Part shown: positions 36,541-45,449 of the stretch, one piece after another | Layout: every line of letters starts with the position of its first letter | Numbering within the stretch: the first letter of the stretch is position 1 | NCBI GenBank assembly: GCA_041391665.1 | Contig: JAWKNO010000002.1 | Coordinates: 1,302,001 to 1,366,000, forward strand | Length of the DNA: 64,000 bases | Reading direction: 5' to 3' | Origin: Bacteroidia bacterium | GTDB lineage: Bacteria > Bacteroidota > Bacteroidia > J057 | The notes under the pieces: model-generated | Told to the model about the DNA's origin: nothing | Seen by the model: the letters and a program-made list of their open reading frames with translations, nothing else | The model's database searches: none | Position numbers and translations under genes: made by a program

Positions 36541-37779
36541 ATGAGGATTCTGCTTCTGATTACCGCTGCTACTATTTTGTGTTTCTCTTGTTCCAACTCT
36601 CCCCAACCTGAAAAAGGCCTGCTGGAAAATATTTTGGAAAACCGGGGTGGGGTAGTAGAACAAGTCATGAAGGATCCCGGGAAATACCGGTTGCAGATTC
36701 TTTATACCCAGGTGGACAGAGACAGTCTCAATCGCCCACATTTTACGACTTCAGGTTTTCGTGTGAATGAACAGGAGTATTTTTACCCTGCGAGTACGGT
36801 CAAATTGCCCGCGGCAATACTGGCTCTGGAAAAACTTAATAATCTGGGAACGCCCAATCTGGATCGCCATACAACCATGCTGACAGACAGCGCATATAGT
36901 GGACAATCATCGGTAATGACCGATTCTACCTCTGCTACGGGTTTCCCTTCCATCGGGCATTATATACGGAAGATATTCCTGGTGAGTGATAATGATGCAT
37001 TTAACCGGTTATATGAATTTATCGGGCAGGGGCCATTTAACAGAGAGCTACAAGTCAAAGGATTTGCCGGAACACGCATTCTTCATAGACTGTCCATTTT
37101 CCTTACACCTGATGAAAACCGCCATACGAATCCTGTAAATTTCATGTATGACGGAGAAAAGATTTACTGGCAGCCATTGATTTACAATGATCGGCCTGTG
37201 CCACTTCCGGACGCTGTTTTTATCGGAAAAGGCGACATGATGGATGATAGCGTGCTGGTGATGAAGCCGAAAGATTTTACCGGAAAAAATGCTTTCCCAT
37301 TGATGGATCAGCACCTTTTATTGCGGGAAGTTATGTTTCCTGGTTCGGTGGACGGAAAACCCAAATTCAACCTGACAGACAACGACTACCAGTTTCTGTA
37401 TCAGGCAATGTCCGAACTCCCCTCCGAATCAGTATATCCGGCGTATGACAGCACCCACTATTACGATAGCTATGTAAAATTCCTGATGTTTGGTGATTCG
37501 AAGAAAAAAATCCCGGAACATATTCGTATATACAATAAAGTCGGAGCTGCTTACGGATTTTTGATCGACAATGCCTATATCGTTGATAAGAAAAGTGGTG
37601 TGGAATTTTTCCTTTCCGCATCGATATATGTGAATGAGAATGAAATATTCAACGATGAAGTATATGAATACGACACGATAGGGTTTCCCTTCTTAGGAGA
37701 ATTGGGAAGAATTATTTATGACTTTGAATTGAACCGTCCGCGCAAGTTTCGGCCAGTTTTTACCGATCAGTTGCGTTGA
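36541..37779 (+). CDS. Serine hydrolase lipoprotein, beta-lactamase-like fold
   Basis: A 412-residue lipoprotein (lipobox cysteine C17 in CFSC). The class A beta-lactamase/PBP-like core is marked by the SxxK motif S85-K88 in YPASTVKLP, a DSAYSG/SDN-type segment (VSDNDAFNRLYEF) and a later HIRIYNKVGAAYGF region that stands for the K(T/S)G triad. The long loop between the first two motifs and a divergent third motif argue against a true beta-lactamase. It is more likely a peptidase or esterase of the envelope. Its 3' end overlaps the convergent sulfatase gene by 20 bp. Confidence 0.78.
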   Translation: MRILLLITAATILCFSCSNSPQPEKGLLENILENRGGVVEQVMKDPGKYRLQILYTQVDRDSLNRPHFTTSGFRVNEQEYFYPASTVKLPAAILALEKLNNLGTPNLDRHTTMLTDSAYSGQSSVMTDSTSATGFPSIGHYIRKIFLVSDNDAFNRLYEFIGQGPFNRELQVKGFAGTRILHRLSIFLTPDENRHTNPVNFMYDGEKIYWQPLIYNDRPVPLPDAVFIGKGDMMDDSVLVMKPKDFTGKNAFPLMDQHLLLREVMFPGSVDGKPKFNLTDNDYQFLYQAMSELPSESVYPAYDSTHYYDSYVKFLMFGDSKKKIPEHIRIYNKVGAAYGFLIDNAYIVDKKSGVEFFLSASIYVNENEIFNDEVYEYDTIGFPFLGELGRIIYDFELNRPRKFRPVFTDQLR

Positions 37780-39514
37780 CAAAAATGTGAAAATTCTCCG
37801 GTAAACCCTTTTCATTTTCAAGCGATGCGGCTAGCCTGGTTTCTTCCTTTGCCAGGGAAACCGGATCAAAACTGACCATGACTTCATTTTCTCCGGTGAT
37901 CTTCGCCCATTGTTGTTCACCTATACGAATTTCAACTTTTGTACCCGGCCTGGGCTGGGAAAGGCGCACTTCCACATGATACATACCTTCACGGGAAGGC
38001 AACAATCGCCAAAACCCCTCACTTCCCCAGCCATTTCCACCCGTTTTTTGCCAATCTTGTTTGGTAAGCACAGTTACCGGCTCTTTATCAGAGCCAATGA
38101 TTATAGCAGGTTTGGCATAATTGTCGGGCCTTGTAGAAGAGACGTCTGAAAACCATTGATCATACACAGATCGGAGTTGGGCTGCTTTATCGGGCATAGA
38201 TTCCGCCAGATTATGGGCTTCTCCCGGGTCAGATTTAAGGTCATATAATTCAAATGGAACATTTTCAGGCATTTGTTCCGAACCAAAACCTGAAGGGTGT
38301 ACAAGTTTATATTGTTGGGAAATCGCTGCAAAATTGTGATAGCGGATGGCTGAATCCCCGCGATGGCTCTGGATAAAAAGATTGCGGTCAGGCCACTCGC
38401 CAACATTTCCTGTAAGCAGTGGAATCAGGCTTCGTCCGTCGATGTTGACACTATCCGGAAGACTTACCCCTGCCACTTCCAGAAAAGTCGGCAAAAGGTC
38501 TATATGCGCAGCGATGCGGTCGCTGGTAGTGCCAGGCCTAAACCTTTCAGGCCAATGTGCGATAAAAAACGACCGGATTCCCCCCTCGTGAACATTCGAC
38601 TTCATTCCCCTGATATTGCCGACATACCGCATGGTGTTTGCTCCATTGTCTGTCATAAAAATCACCAGCGTGTGTTGTGTCAGTCCCAGTCTGTCGAGGT
38701 TTTCAAATAGTTTTCCCACATTCTGGTCTGCATTTTCCACCATGGAAAATATTCTCGCGATTTTGTCATTTTCCTTTGCAGTGTCGGCAACGGCCTTTCT
38801 GAAAAGTGAGGAAAAATCACGCTGGGAATATTTTTCATACAACTCCTGCGGTACATCCTCAAATGGATCGTGCGGCGCGTTCGTAGGAATATAGGCGAAA
38901 AACGGTTTTCCTGCCGCCTGGCTTTTCTCCATAAAAGCAATCGCCTCGCGGAAATATACGTCGGTACAAAATCCTTCGGTTTGAACCTGCTCACCGTTAC
39001 GGAAAAGAATAGGGTTGGTATAACGCCGGTTGTTTTCAAATGGCTCAGAAGGTTGTGCGAGCCCGCCGCCACGGTGAACGAGTACCTCCTCAAATCCCTG
39101 ATCCTGCGGGCGCATGGGATAGCAGTCGCCGAGGTGCCATTTGCCAAAAATTCCGGTTGCATAGCCCGCTTCGCGGAGAATTTCAGCGACCGTCACTTCA
39201 CGGGTGTCCATCATGGCTCGGCCGATCCAGGTATCGATCGCACGGGTACGGTAATTGTAGCGACCCGTCATGAGGCTGGCGCGCGTAGGCGCGCAGACCG
39301 GACTTACATAAAACCGCTGCAAAGTTGCACTGCGCGTTGCCATAGCATCGATATTGGGTGTCTCTATGAGTGGATTTTCCATCATCCTCAGATCCCCGTA
39401 ACCCTGATCATCGGTCATGATCAGGACGATATTTGGCGGAAGGGAATGCCTTTGACTGCAACCGACGGTCAGCAAAGTCAGGGTGCAGATTATCAATAGT
39501 TTACAGGCTCTCAT
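37760..39514 (-). CDS. Sulfatase lipoprotein (arylsulfatase-like, S1 family)
   Basis: Hydrolyses sulfate esters, probably on a polysaccharide, in the periplasm or at the surface. Start chosen at the ATG at 39514: this gives a lipoprotein signal (lipid cysteine C19 after TVG) and a 19-bp gap to the upstream gene; an ATG at 39571 would overlap that gene. Metal ligands D35-D36 (MTDDQGYGD), formylglycine motif C74-A-P-T-R, GKWHLGD and MTDNGANTM are intact, so the enzyme should be active after maturation by a formylglycine-generating enzyme. The last 110 residues form an extra beta domain beyond the sulfatase core. It is the third gene of the DUF1553-DUF1501-sulfatase operon. Confidence 0.92.
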   Translation of the reverse strand: MRACKLLIICTLTLLTVGCSQRHSLPPNIVLIMTDDQGYGDLRMMENPLIETPNIDAMATRSATLQRFYVSPVCAPTRASLMTGRYNYRTRAIDTWIGRAMMDTREVTVAEILREAGYATGIFGKWHLGDCYPMRPQDQGFEEVLVHRGGGLAQPSEPFENNRRYTNPILFRNGEQVQTEGFCTDVYFREAIAFMEKSQAAGKPFFAYIPTNAPHDPFEDVPQELYEKYSQRDFSSLFRKAVADTAKENDKIARIFSMVENADQNVGKLFENLDRLGLTQHTLVIFMTDNGANTMRYVGNIRGMKSNVHEGGIRSFFIAHWPERFRPGTTSDRIAAHIDLLPTFLEVAGVSLPDSVNIDGRSLIPLLTGNVGEWPDRNLFIQSHRGDSAIRYHNFAAISQQYKLVHPSGFGSEQMPENVPFELYDLKSDPGEAHNLAESMPDKAAQLRSVYDQWFSDVSSTRPDNYAKPAIIIGSDKEPVTVLTKQDWQKTGGNGWGSEGFWRLLPSREGMYHVEVRLSQPRPGTKVEIRIGEQQWAKITGENEVMVSFDPVSLAKEETRLAASLENEKGLPENFHIFVNATDR

Positions 39515-39533
39515 TTCAGGTATTATAACGAGT

Positions 39534-40967
39534 TTAGGCAAGGATATCAGTAACGGGCCTTCCATGGACATCTGTCAGTCTGTACCGGCGGCCCTGATGT
39601 TTGAAAATCAGTCTTTCGTGATCCATACCCATTAGGTGCAAAATCGTCGCCTGCATATCGTGGACATGGACACCATTTTGGGCAACATTATAACTGAAAT
39701 CATCGGTTTCTCCAAAGGAAAACCCCTGTTTCACCCCGCCTCCGGCCATCCACATGGTAAAACAACCCGGGTGGTGATCCCGTCCGTAGTTGTCTCTGGT
39801 AAGTCGTCCCTGAGAAAAAGCGGTACGGCCAAATTCTCCCCCCCAGACGACCAGCGTATCTTCCAGCAATCCGCGTTGTTTCAGGTCTTTGATCAGCGCA
39901 GCGGTTGGCTGATCGGTGTCGCGGCACTGCCGGGAAATGCCCGATGGAAGTCCGCCATGCTGATCCCAGCCCATATGATAGAGCTGGATAAAGCGAACAT
40001 CCTTTTCTGCCAGCCTGCGGGCCATAATGCAGTTATAGGCATAAGTGCCGGGAATACGCGCATCAGGACCATAGAGGTCGAGGATATGAGCGGGTTCGTC
40101 AGAAAGATCTGCGACTTCCGGCACCGACATTTGCATCCGGTAGGCCATTTCATACTGATGGATTTTGGCATCGATCATGGGGTCTTCCCAATGATTTTTT
40201 TGCGCCTCGTTTAACTGTTGGATGTAGTCCAGCGACTCGCGACGATGTGCCTGGGAAATACCATCAGGATTATTGAGATACAGCACAGGATCTTTGCCAC
40301 TGCGAAATTGTACCCCCTGATGCTGAGCAGGCAAAAACCCATTGCTCCATGCTGCGGCACTCAAGGGTTGTGCCGAACCACCTTTGGAAACCATCACCAC
40401 AAAGGCCGGAAGGTTTTCATTTTCTGACCCCAGTCCATAACTCAGCCAGGCACCCATAGACGGGCGACCGCTTTGTTGGGAACCTGTTTGTACAAACATC
40501 ACTGCGGGCTCATGGTTAATCGCTTCCGTAAATACAGATTTAACCACACACAACTCGTCCACGACCCCGGCAGTATAAGGAAGGAGGTCACTGACGTGGA
40601 TACCGGATTTCCCGTATGGCTTGAAATCCACAAATGAACCCACCAGCGGAAAACTCGCCTGTTCGGAAACCATACCCGAGTTGCGCTGCGTGCCGCGCAG
40701 AGAAGAAGGAATTTCCTTTCCATGCCATTGCCTCAGCACGGGTTTGTAATCAAAAGTTTCGATCTGTGAGGGGCCGCCACTCTGGAAAAGATAAATGACT
40801 CTTTTGGCCCGGGCAGGGAAATGTGGCTGTCCGGGAAGGATGTCTCCTGAAAAAAAATCTTCTTTTGCCCGCAATCCTGTCGGAAGCAGAAGAGAAAGTG
40901 CTGCGGCACCCAGGCCCATTCCGGCTCTGGTAAAAAACTGGCGGCGTGTGTGGTAGTATTTTTCCAT
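39534..40967 (-). CDS. DUF1501 family protein, Tat-exported
   Basis: A 477-residue protein with a twin-arginine signal (R8-R9 in TRRQFFTRAGMG). The mature domain has the DUF1501 pattern (VIYLFQSGGPSQIETFDYKP, VSDLLPYTAGVVDELCVV, WGGEFGRT, GRDHHPGCFTMWMAGGGVKQG), related in fold to alkaline phosphatase and sulfatases. Biochemical function is not established. Its start codon overlaps the stop of the DUF1553 gene as TAATG, a sign of translational coupling; DUF1501 and DUF1553 are constant partners in Planctomycetes, Verrucomicrobia and some Bacteroidota. Confidence 0.9.
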   Translation of the reverse strand: MEKYYHTRRQFFTRAGMGLGAAALSLLLPTGLRAKEDFFSGDILPGQPHFPARAKRVIYLFQSGGPSQIETFDYKPVLRQWHGKEIPSSLRGTQRNSGMVSEQASFPLVGSFVDFKPYGKSGIHVSDLLPYTAGVVDELCVVKSVFTEAINHEPAVMFVQTGSQQSGRPSMGAWLSYGLGSENENLPAFVVMVSKGGSAQPLSAAAWSNGFLPAQHQGVQFRSGKDPVLYLNNPDGISQAHRRESLDYIQQLNEAQKNHWEDPMIDAKIHQYEMAYRMQMSVPEVADLSDEPAHILDLYGPDARIPGTYAYNCIMARRLAEKDVRFIQLYHMGWDQHGGLPSGISRQCRDTDQPTAALIKDLKQRGLLEDTLVVWGGEFGRTAFSQGRLTRDNYGRDHHPGCFTMWMAGGGVKQGFSFGETDDFSYNVAQNGVHVHDMQATILHLMGMDHERLIFKHQGRRYRLTDVHGRPVTDILA

Positions 40968-43900
40968 TATCGCAGGGTATAACTATCGGTGGTATTCATG
41001 ATATTGTGAGCCACGGCTGCATGGGTAGCGAGAATCACCGGATCAAGCAGTGGATCTGGTTCTGTCTCTCCGGTACAGATATATACAAGCGCATCATCCG
41101 GATTTTGGGAAAACCACCGAAACTCCATTTCCCACATTTTCTTCAATAAATTTTCTTCCTCTTCCAAGGGTTGCCGGCCTGTAAGCTTGATGAAGGTAAG
41201 AGCCAGTTGATTGTCTGCGGTTAGGCCCGGCAGATTGAGTGTCTGTTGTGCCATCATTCTTGCCGCTTCTACAAACTGAGGATCGTTGAGCAATACCAAT
41301 GCCTGGAGAGGTGTCGAGGTTTCCTGCCGTTTGACGGTGCATACACTGCGGTCTCCGGCGTCAAAAATCAGCAAAGCGGGTGGGGAAGAAGTGCGTTTCC
41401 AGATAGTGTAAATGCTTCTTCGGTACAATCCTTCTCCCGGTTCCTGTTTGTATTTATATCGCCATGATTTGTTGCTGAGTGATTCCCATAGCCCTTCGGG
41501 CTGATAGGGATAAACTGAGGGACCGCCGGTTTTGTGTACGAGTAAACCACTGGCTTCCAGTACCTGGTCCCGTACCATTTCGGCGGGAAGCCTGAATGAA
41601 GGTCCTCTGGAAAGATAAATATTCTGTGGATCTGTTTCTCTTTTCAGATCATCAGCAAAGGAAGACTGGCGAAAAGTTGCAGAGGTGAGAATCAGTTTGT
41701 GCAAAGCCTTTACATCCCAGCCCGATTCTACAAACCAGACTGCCAGCCAGTCGAGTAGTTCGGGATGCGCAGGGAGTGAACCCTGTGCACCAAAATCGTC
41801 TGAAGTGTTTACCAGCCCGCGGCCAAAATGCATCTGCCAGATGCGGTTGACAAATACCCGCGCTGTAAGCGGATGTTTGGGCTCAGTCAGCCATTTCGCG
41901 AGATCTTCACGGGTTTTTCCATTAAAAGATCCCAAAACCGCAGGAGTTGCCGGCAATACTTCTTCGCCCGGAGAGTGATAATTTCCCCTATCCAGAATGA
42001 ATGTTTTTCGATAGTTGTCTTCCGGCAAATCGCCCATAACCATAATTTCCGGAACCGGTGTTATCACCTTTGCCAGCGAATCCCGCCAAAAACGAAGCTT
42101 TTGCTGTATGGAATCATCTGCCGGATTGAAGTGGAAAAAATCGTTTTTCAGACTTTCAAAGGCCGGTGAGGTTGGCTGTTGTAAAATTTTAAGAACCGCT
42201 TCCGGCTGATAATTGTACAAAACCTCGGCAGTGGAAAGATTCCGGTTAAATATTTTCACTTCATCAATTCCTCCGTTGCGGAATAGCCGGACATGTTGCC
42301 TGTGTCCGAAATAAAACCCATTAAAGCCATATGTGTGGATGTCGGGGGTAAATAAAATGCTTTTTTCCAGATGATTGGCCCTGGTTTCCGTTTCGATTTC
42401 CGCTCCGTCAAAATACATTCGCACAACCGATCCATCCCAGGTGAAAGTCAGATGAGACCAGCTCCTGACAGGCAGCGGATTACGAGAAATCACTTCAACT
42501 GCCTGATGTGGCCAGGATCGTGCAAGGACAAACCGCACCTTATTATTTTCCAGCCAGGCAGAATACCCTTTCAGCCCCAGCCGCAAATCTTCGCAGTGAT
42601 AAAACAATCCGGCTTCATCATAGACTGTATCGGGAAAAATCGCCAGGCTGATAGAAAAAGGCTGCGTATAGTCAAACCATCCTTCCCGCTCGTCCAGCTT
42701 AATGGTCTGGTATTCATTGACAAATACCGCTTTTCCGCTATAACCCTTTCGTATATCCGGGCCGGAAATGGATGACCGTTTTTTAGTATTATTCAGGTTG
42801 GGGGAATAGGCCATTTGACCATTGTAGGTAAACTGATTAAAAGGATAATGCGCCGCGATAGCTTGCTTCAGGGATTTTTTTATTTCAGACTCTGTGAATA
42901 AGCCTTTTGGTGAAATTTGCTGGTTTTTTTCCACAGCTTCTGTTTCTGCAATCTTTGAGCGTAGAAAATCAATTTGCGACTGGGTTTCCTCATCGGTGAG
43001 GAGAAGTGAAGGGCCAGGCGTTTGGCCGGGGCCATATACCGCAGTGCCAAGTTCGTGTGTCTGATTGAAGAAGCCGTATAGTTGATAATACTCTTTCTGA
43101 CTGATGGGGTCATATTTGTGGTCGTGGCAACGTGCACATTCAAGCGTGAGGCCGAGAAAAGCTTTTCCGAAAGTATTGGTTCGGTCAGCTACGTATTCTG
43201 CGCGAAATTCTTCGAAGACAATTCCCGCCTCCGAATTTTTTTTATGCAGGCGGTTAAAAGCTGAAGCGAGCACCTGGTTGCGGGAGGGATTGGGGAAGCG
43301 GTCTCCCGCAATTTGCCAGGAGATAAACTGATCATAGGGCATGTTGTTGTTGAAAGCCTCTATCACCCAATCCCGCCAGGGGGAGAATTCGCGGTGTTTG
43401 TCATCGAGGTAGCCATCACTGTCGGCGTAACGCGCCAGTTCGAGCCAATAAGCGGCCATACGTTCGCCATAGGCAGGAGAGGCGAGCAGGCTGTCAAGCA
43501 GATTTTCATAGGCAGAAGGAGCAGTATCTGTGAGAAAAATGTTGGTAGCTTCCGGCGATAGCGGCAAGCCGGTAAGATCAAAAGCTGCACGTCGGGCGAG
43601 GATTTCTTTTGTCGCGGGTGGAGCCGGTTGCAAATCCATTCGCGCCATTTTTTGGCCAATCCATTGGTCAATCGGGTGTTGATTCCAGCCGGGGAAAGGA
43701 CTTTGTGGCAGGGGATTTTTTTGGGGTGGAATAAAAGCCCAGTGCGGCTGGTATTCTGCGCCATCTTCGATCCACTGCCGGATCATGATAATTTCCTCCG
43801 GCGATATGGAAAGATTAGATTCCGCGGGCGGCATATGAAAATCGTGGTCATCAGAAACCATTCGCTGATAGGCGACACTTTTATCAGGGTTGCCGGCCAC

Positions 43901-44143
43901 AAAGGCAAAACCCCCGTTTTCGAGCGGAGTTTGTTTGGCGCCCAGTTCTGTATCGAGGCGAAGAGAAGCCTCAATTTTAGCCGTATCGGGGCCGTGGCAG
44001 ATAAAACAACGATCTGAAAGGATAGGGCGGATATGGGTGTTGTAGGAAATGCTTTGCCCGGAACCAGCGTTGCGAAAAGACACAAAGAAAAAGCAAATGG
44101 CCACAACCAGTGCGCCGGACAAAAGGGCAAAATAACCTTTCAT
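40967..44143 (-). CDS. Planctomycete-type cytochrome, DUF1549/LamG/DUF1553 fusion
   Basis: A 1058-residue membrane-anchored protein. Order: N-terminal anchor (residues about 4-24), PSCyt1 heme domain with C46-x-x-C49-H50 (CFICHGPD), DUF1549/PSCyt2 (about 150-360, with LARYADSDGYLDD, SWQIAGDRFPNP and LTLECARCHDHKYDPIS, a second CxxCH), a concanavalin-like LamG domain (about 430-650, HLTFTWDGSVVRMYFDG) and DUF1553 (about 740-1010, RVFVNRIWQMHFGRGLV, RTSSPPALLIFD). The LamG insertion suggests polysaccharide binding next to an electron-transfer module. First gene of the operon with DUF1501 and the sulfatase. Confidence 0.9.
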   Translation of the reverse strand: MKGYFALLSGALVVAICFFFVSFRNAGSGQSISYNTHIRPILSDRCFICHGPDTAKIEASLRLDTELGAKQTPLENGGFAFVAGNPDKSVAYQRMVSDDHDFHMPPAESNLSISPEEIIMIRQWIEDGAEYQPHWAFIPPQKNPLPQSPFPGWNQHPIDQWIGQKMARMDLQPAPPATKEILARRAAFDLTGLPLSPEATNIFLTDTAPSAYENLLDSLLASPAYGERMAAYWLELARYADSDGYLDDKHREFSPWRDWVIEAFNNNMPYDQFISWQIAGDRFPNPSRNQVLASAFNRLHKKNSEAGIVFEEFRAEYVADRTNTFGKAFLGLTLECARCHDHKYDPISQKEYYQLYGFFNQTHELGTAVYGPGQTPGPSLLLTDEETQSQIDFLRSKIAETEAVEKNQQISPKGLFTESEIKKSLKQAIAAHYPFNQFTYNGQMAYSPNLNNTKKRSSISGPDIRKGYSGKAVFVNEYQTIKLDEREGWFDYTQPFSISLAIFPDTVYDEAGLFYHCEDLRLGLKGYSAWLENNKVRFVLARSWPHQAVEVISRNPLPVRSWSHLTFTWDGSVVRMYFDGAEIETETRANHLEKSILFTPDIHTYGFNGFYFGHRQHVRLFRNGGIDEVKIFNRNLSTAEVLYNYQPEAVLKILQQPTSPAFESLKNDFFHFNPADDSIQQKLRFWRDSLAKVITPVPEIMVMGDLPEDNYRKTFILDRGNYHSPGEEVLPATPAVLGSFNGKTREDLAKWLTEPKHPLTARVFVNRIWQMHFGRGLVNTSDDFGAQGSLPAHPELLDWLAVWFVESGWDVKALHKLILTSATFRQSSFADDLKRETDPQNIYLSRGPSFRLPAEMVRDQVLEASGLLVHKTGGPSVYPYQPEGLWESLSNKSWRYKYKQEPGEGLYRRSIYTIWKRTSSPPALLIFDAGDRSVCTVKRQETSTPLQALVLLNDPQFVEAARMMAQQTLNLPGLTADNQLALTFIKLTGRQPLEEEENLLKKMWEMEFRWFSQNPDDALVYICTGETEPDPLLDPVILATHAAVAHNIMNTTDSYTLR

Positions 44144-44289
44144 TACAGACAGCTTAGGGGGTAATTCCTGTACAGATAAAGAAAGATAAAAAAAATCGGT
44201 GGAGAATGGAAACTTTTGGGGGAGTGCCGATCTCTTCCTTATCGCGGAATCTTACAGACGGCTATTATTATATCCAAGCGGGTTTTCGG

Positions 44290-44482
44290 TAGTGGTGCTG
44301 CGATCCACGGTGGTTTGGAAAGTTATCAAAGTAGTTTCGGACAACTCCGGTTTTTTATCCTGGCTTTCGGAGGGAATGCAACCCCAGGAAATCATCGATG
44401 ATTTTCCGCAGATAAAACTCGTTCCCAGGCCTGTCTTGCTTTTGCGGCAGATCGTGAGCGACGGGTAAAAATCGCATCCTAA
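44290..44482 (+). pseudogene. Frame-broken DUF433 antitoxin relic (plus strand)
   Basis: Pieces of one DUF433 protein lie in different reading frames in the right order: GK-LSK-stop-FRTTPV from 44317, then LSEGMQPQEIIDDFPQI from 44364, then QACLAFAADRERRVKIAS and a stop at 44480-44482. These match the antitoxin pattern G(K/R)P-I-GTR...L-EGM-P-EI--D-P-(I/L)...ACLAFAADRE. At least two frameshifts and a stop make it nonfunctional. It runs head-on into the minus-strand toxin relic, with which it shares three bases at its end. Confidence 0.72.
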
Positions 44483-44610
44483 TCCCGGTCAAAGGTAATG
44501 ATGATTCGTTGTTCCTGAATAGCACGTTTCATAACAGCTTCATCGGTAATACTCGGGGTAACTACATCAATATGCACAATGTCATACCCTTGATCTTTCA
44601 GGAAATCCAT
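44479..44610 (-). pseudogene. Truncated DUF5615 (PIN-like) toxin relic
   Basis: A 43-codon open frame, FLKDQGYDIVHIDVV then TDEAVMKRAIQEQRIIITFDRD, matches the middle of DUF5615/Mut7-C-type PIN-like toxins (the ...RG(H/Y)D-V...DEE...A...RI--T-D-D pattern). The first 15 or so residues (usually M-FL-DENL...) and everything after FDRD are missing. It directly follows the DUF433 fragment, the order expected for a DUF433/DUF5615 toxin-antitoxin operon, so this is a decayed operon. Confidence 0.7.
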
Positions 44611-44767
44611 CCTTCAATCCTTCCAACGCAAAAGCAAACAGTGCCTGTATATCTTCCTGTGTAAGGCGCGGATAGTTTTCCAGAAGACTTTGAGGTGTCC
44701 AGCCATTTGCCAGCCGTTCGAGCAAAAATTCCACCGACAGCCGGGTTCCTTTAATTACAGGTTTTCC
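44582..44767 (-). pseudogene. DUF433 antitoxin fragment (minus strand)
   Basis: An uninterrupted stretch of 61 codons: GKPVIKGTRLSVEFLLERLA, then NGWTPQSLLENYPRLTQED and IQALFAFALEG, the core of a DUF433 antitoxin with its GKPVIKGTR signature intact. It has no start codon of its own: upstream, RHS coding sequence runs into it in another frame. Its end is fused to the toxin relic by a deletion that overlaps both frames. Confidence 0.78.
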
Positions 44768-44876
44768 TCTTGCGCCCGGCGGCGTCGTAGGTGATCTTTG
44801 CGGGGAGGTTCAGAGGGTTGTAGGTGATGCTGGTGATGCCGCGGTAGCCGTCGGCGATGAGGATATAGTTTCTGAA
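44751..44876 (-). pseudogene. RHS/YD-repeat core fragment
   Basis: About 41 codons read ADGYRGITSITYNPLNLP then ITYDAAGRKRK, the typical repeat of bacterial RHS (rearrangement hotspot) proteins, ending in a chance stop inside the DUF433 fragment. It starts 3 bp after the stop of the lipoprotein gene at 44880 and has no start. GC-rich compared with that gene. Confidence 0.75.
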
Positions 44877-44879
44877 TCT

Positions 44880-45293
44880 TTACCTCGATGAATGCATTGA
44901 TATTCTGGCTCCACTTAAAGTTTCCAATATTAATGTGTCCCAGGTAATCCTTCTAATGATAAAATCACTGTTTCCAATTATGATTAGGGTATCTGACTTA
45001 ATATCCCACTTGTCTGGAATAGCTACATCAGGAAGAGGATTGTAAATTCTCCTACTACCTGTATTTTTCTCATAGTAAAGACGCTGATATGTCCCGTCAG
45101 ATTTGAAACTATAGCAGTAGATTGCAGAATCCGTAAAGTATCTATCAAAATATTGATGGACATCCCAAAACTTTATACTATCATTTGTGAGCCTATCATA
45201 GACTGAAGTATTTCGCTTGATGGGGTTATTTAAACAGGAAATCAAGTATATCCCGCTTATAATTAGACAAAGATGAAAATTTATATTTCTCAT
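44880..45293 (-). CDS. Orphan AT-rich lipoprotein, possible RHS-associated cargo or immunity protein
   Basis: A 137-residue lipoprotein (signal ending ISC, LCLIISGIYLISC). The mature part is rich in Tyr, Ile, Asp and Thr (YDRLTNDSIKFWDVHQYFDRY, SFKSDGTYQRLYYEK, DTLIIIGNSDFIIRRITWDTLIL) and looks like a beta-barrel or lipocalin-like small domain. No family recognised. Its base composition is visibly more AT-rich than its neighbours, and it is followed immediately by an RHS core fragment. This is the pattern of displaced RHS tip modules, so an immunity or cargo role is a hypothesis only. Confidence 0.55.
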   Translation of the reverse strand: MRNINFHLCLIISGIYLISCLNNPIKRNTSVYDRLTNDSIKFWDVHQYFDRYFTDSAIYCYSFKSDGTYQRLYYEKNTGSRRIYNPLPDVAIPDKWDIKSDTLIIIGNSDFIIRRITWDTLILETLSGARISMHSSR

Positions 45294-45449
45294 TTTACCT
45301 GCGTATTACAGTCACTGATGTTGTCCGGGGATTAGGATGACTTATCTGTATAAATAAGCCGGTTTTATTGCCAGGTAATTTTGATTGACCCCACCCCAAT
45401 TGTTAGGACAGCAAAAGCTAAAAATATCGTTTGATTAAGTGGTTCCCCC

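Noticed and set aside
44199..44468. 89-codon plus-strand frame as a real gene
   Set aside because: Only its middle resembles DUF433; the rest of the domain lies in other frames, so it is a relic.
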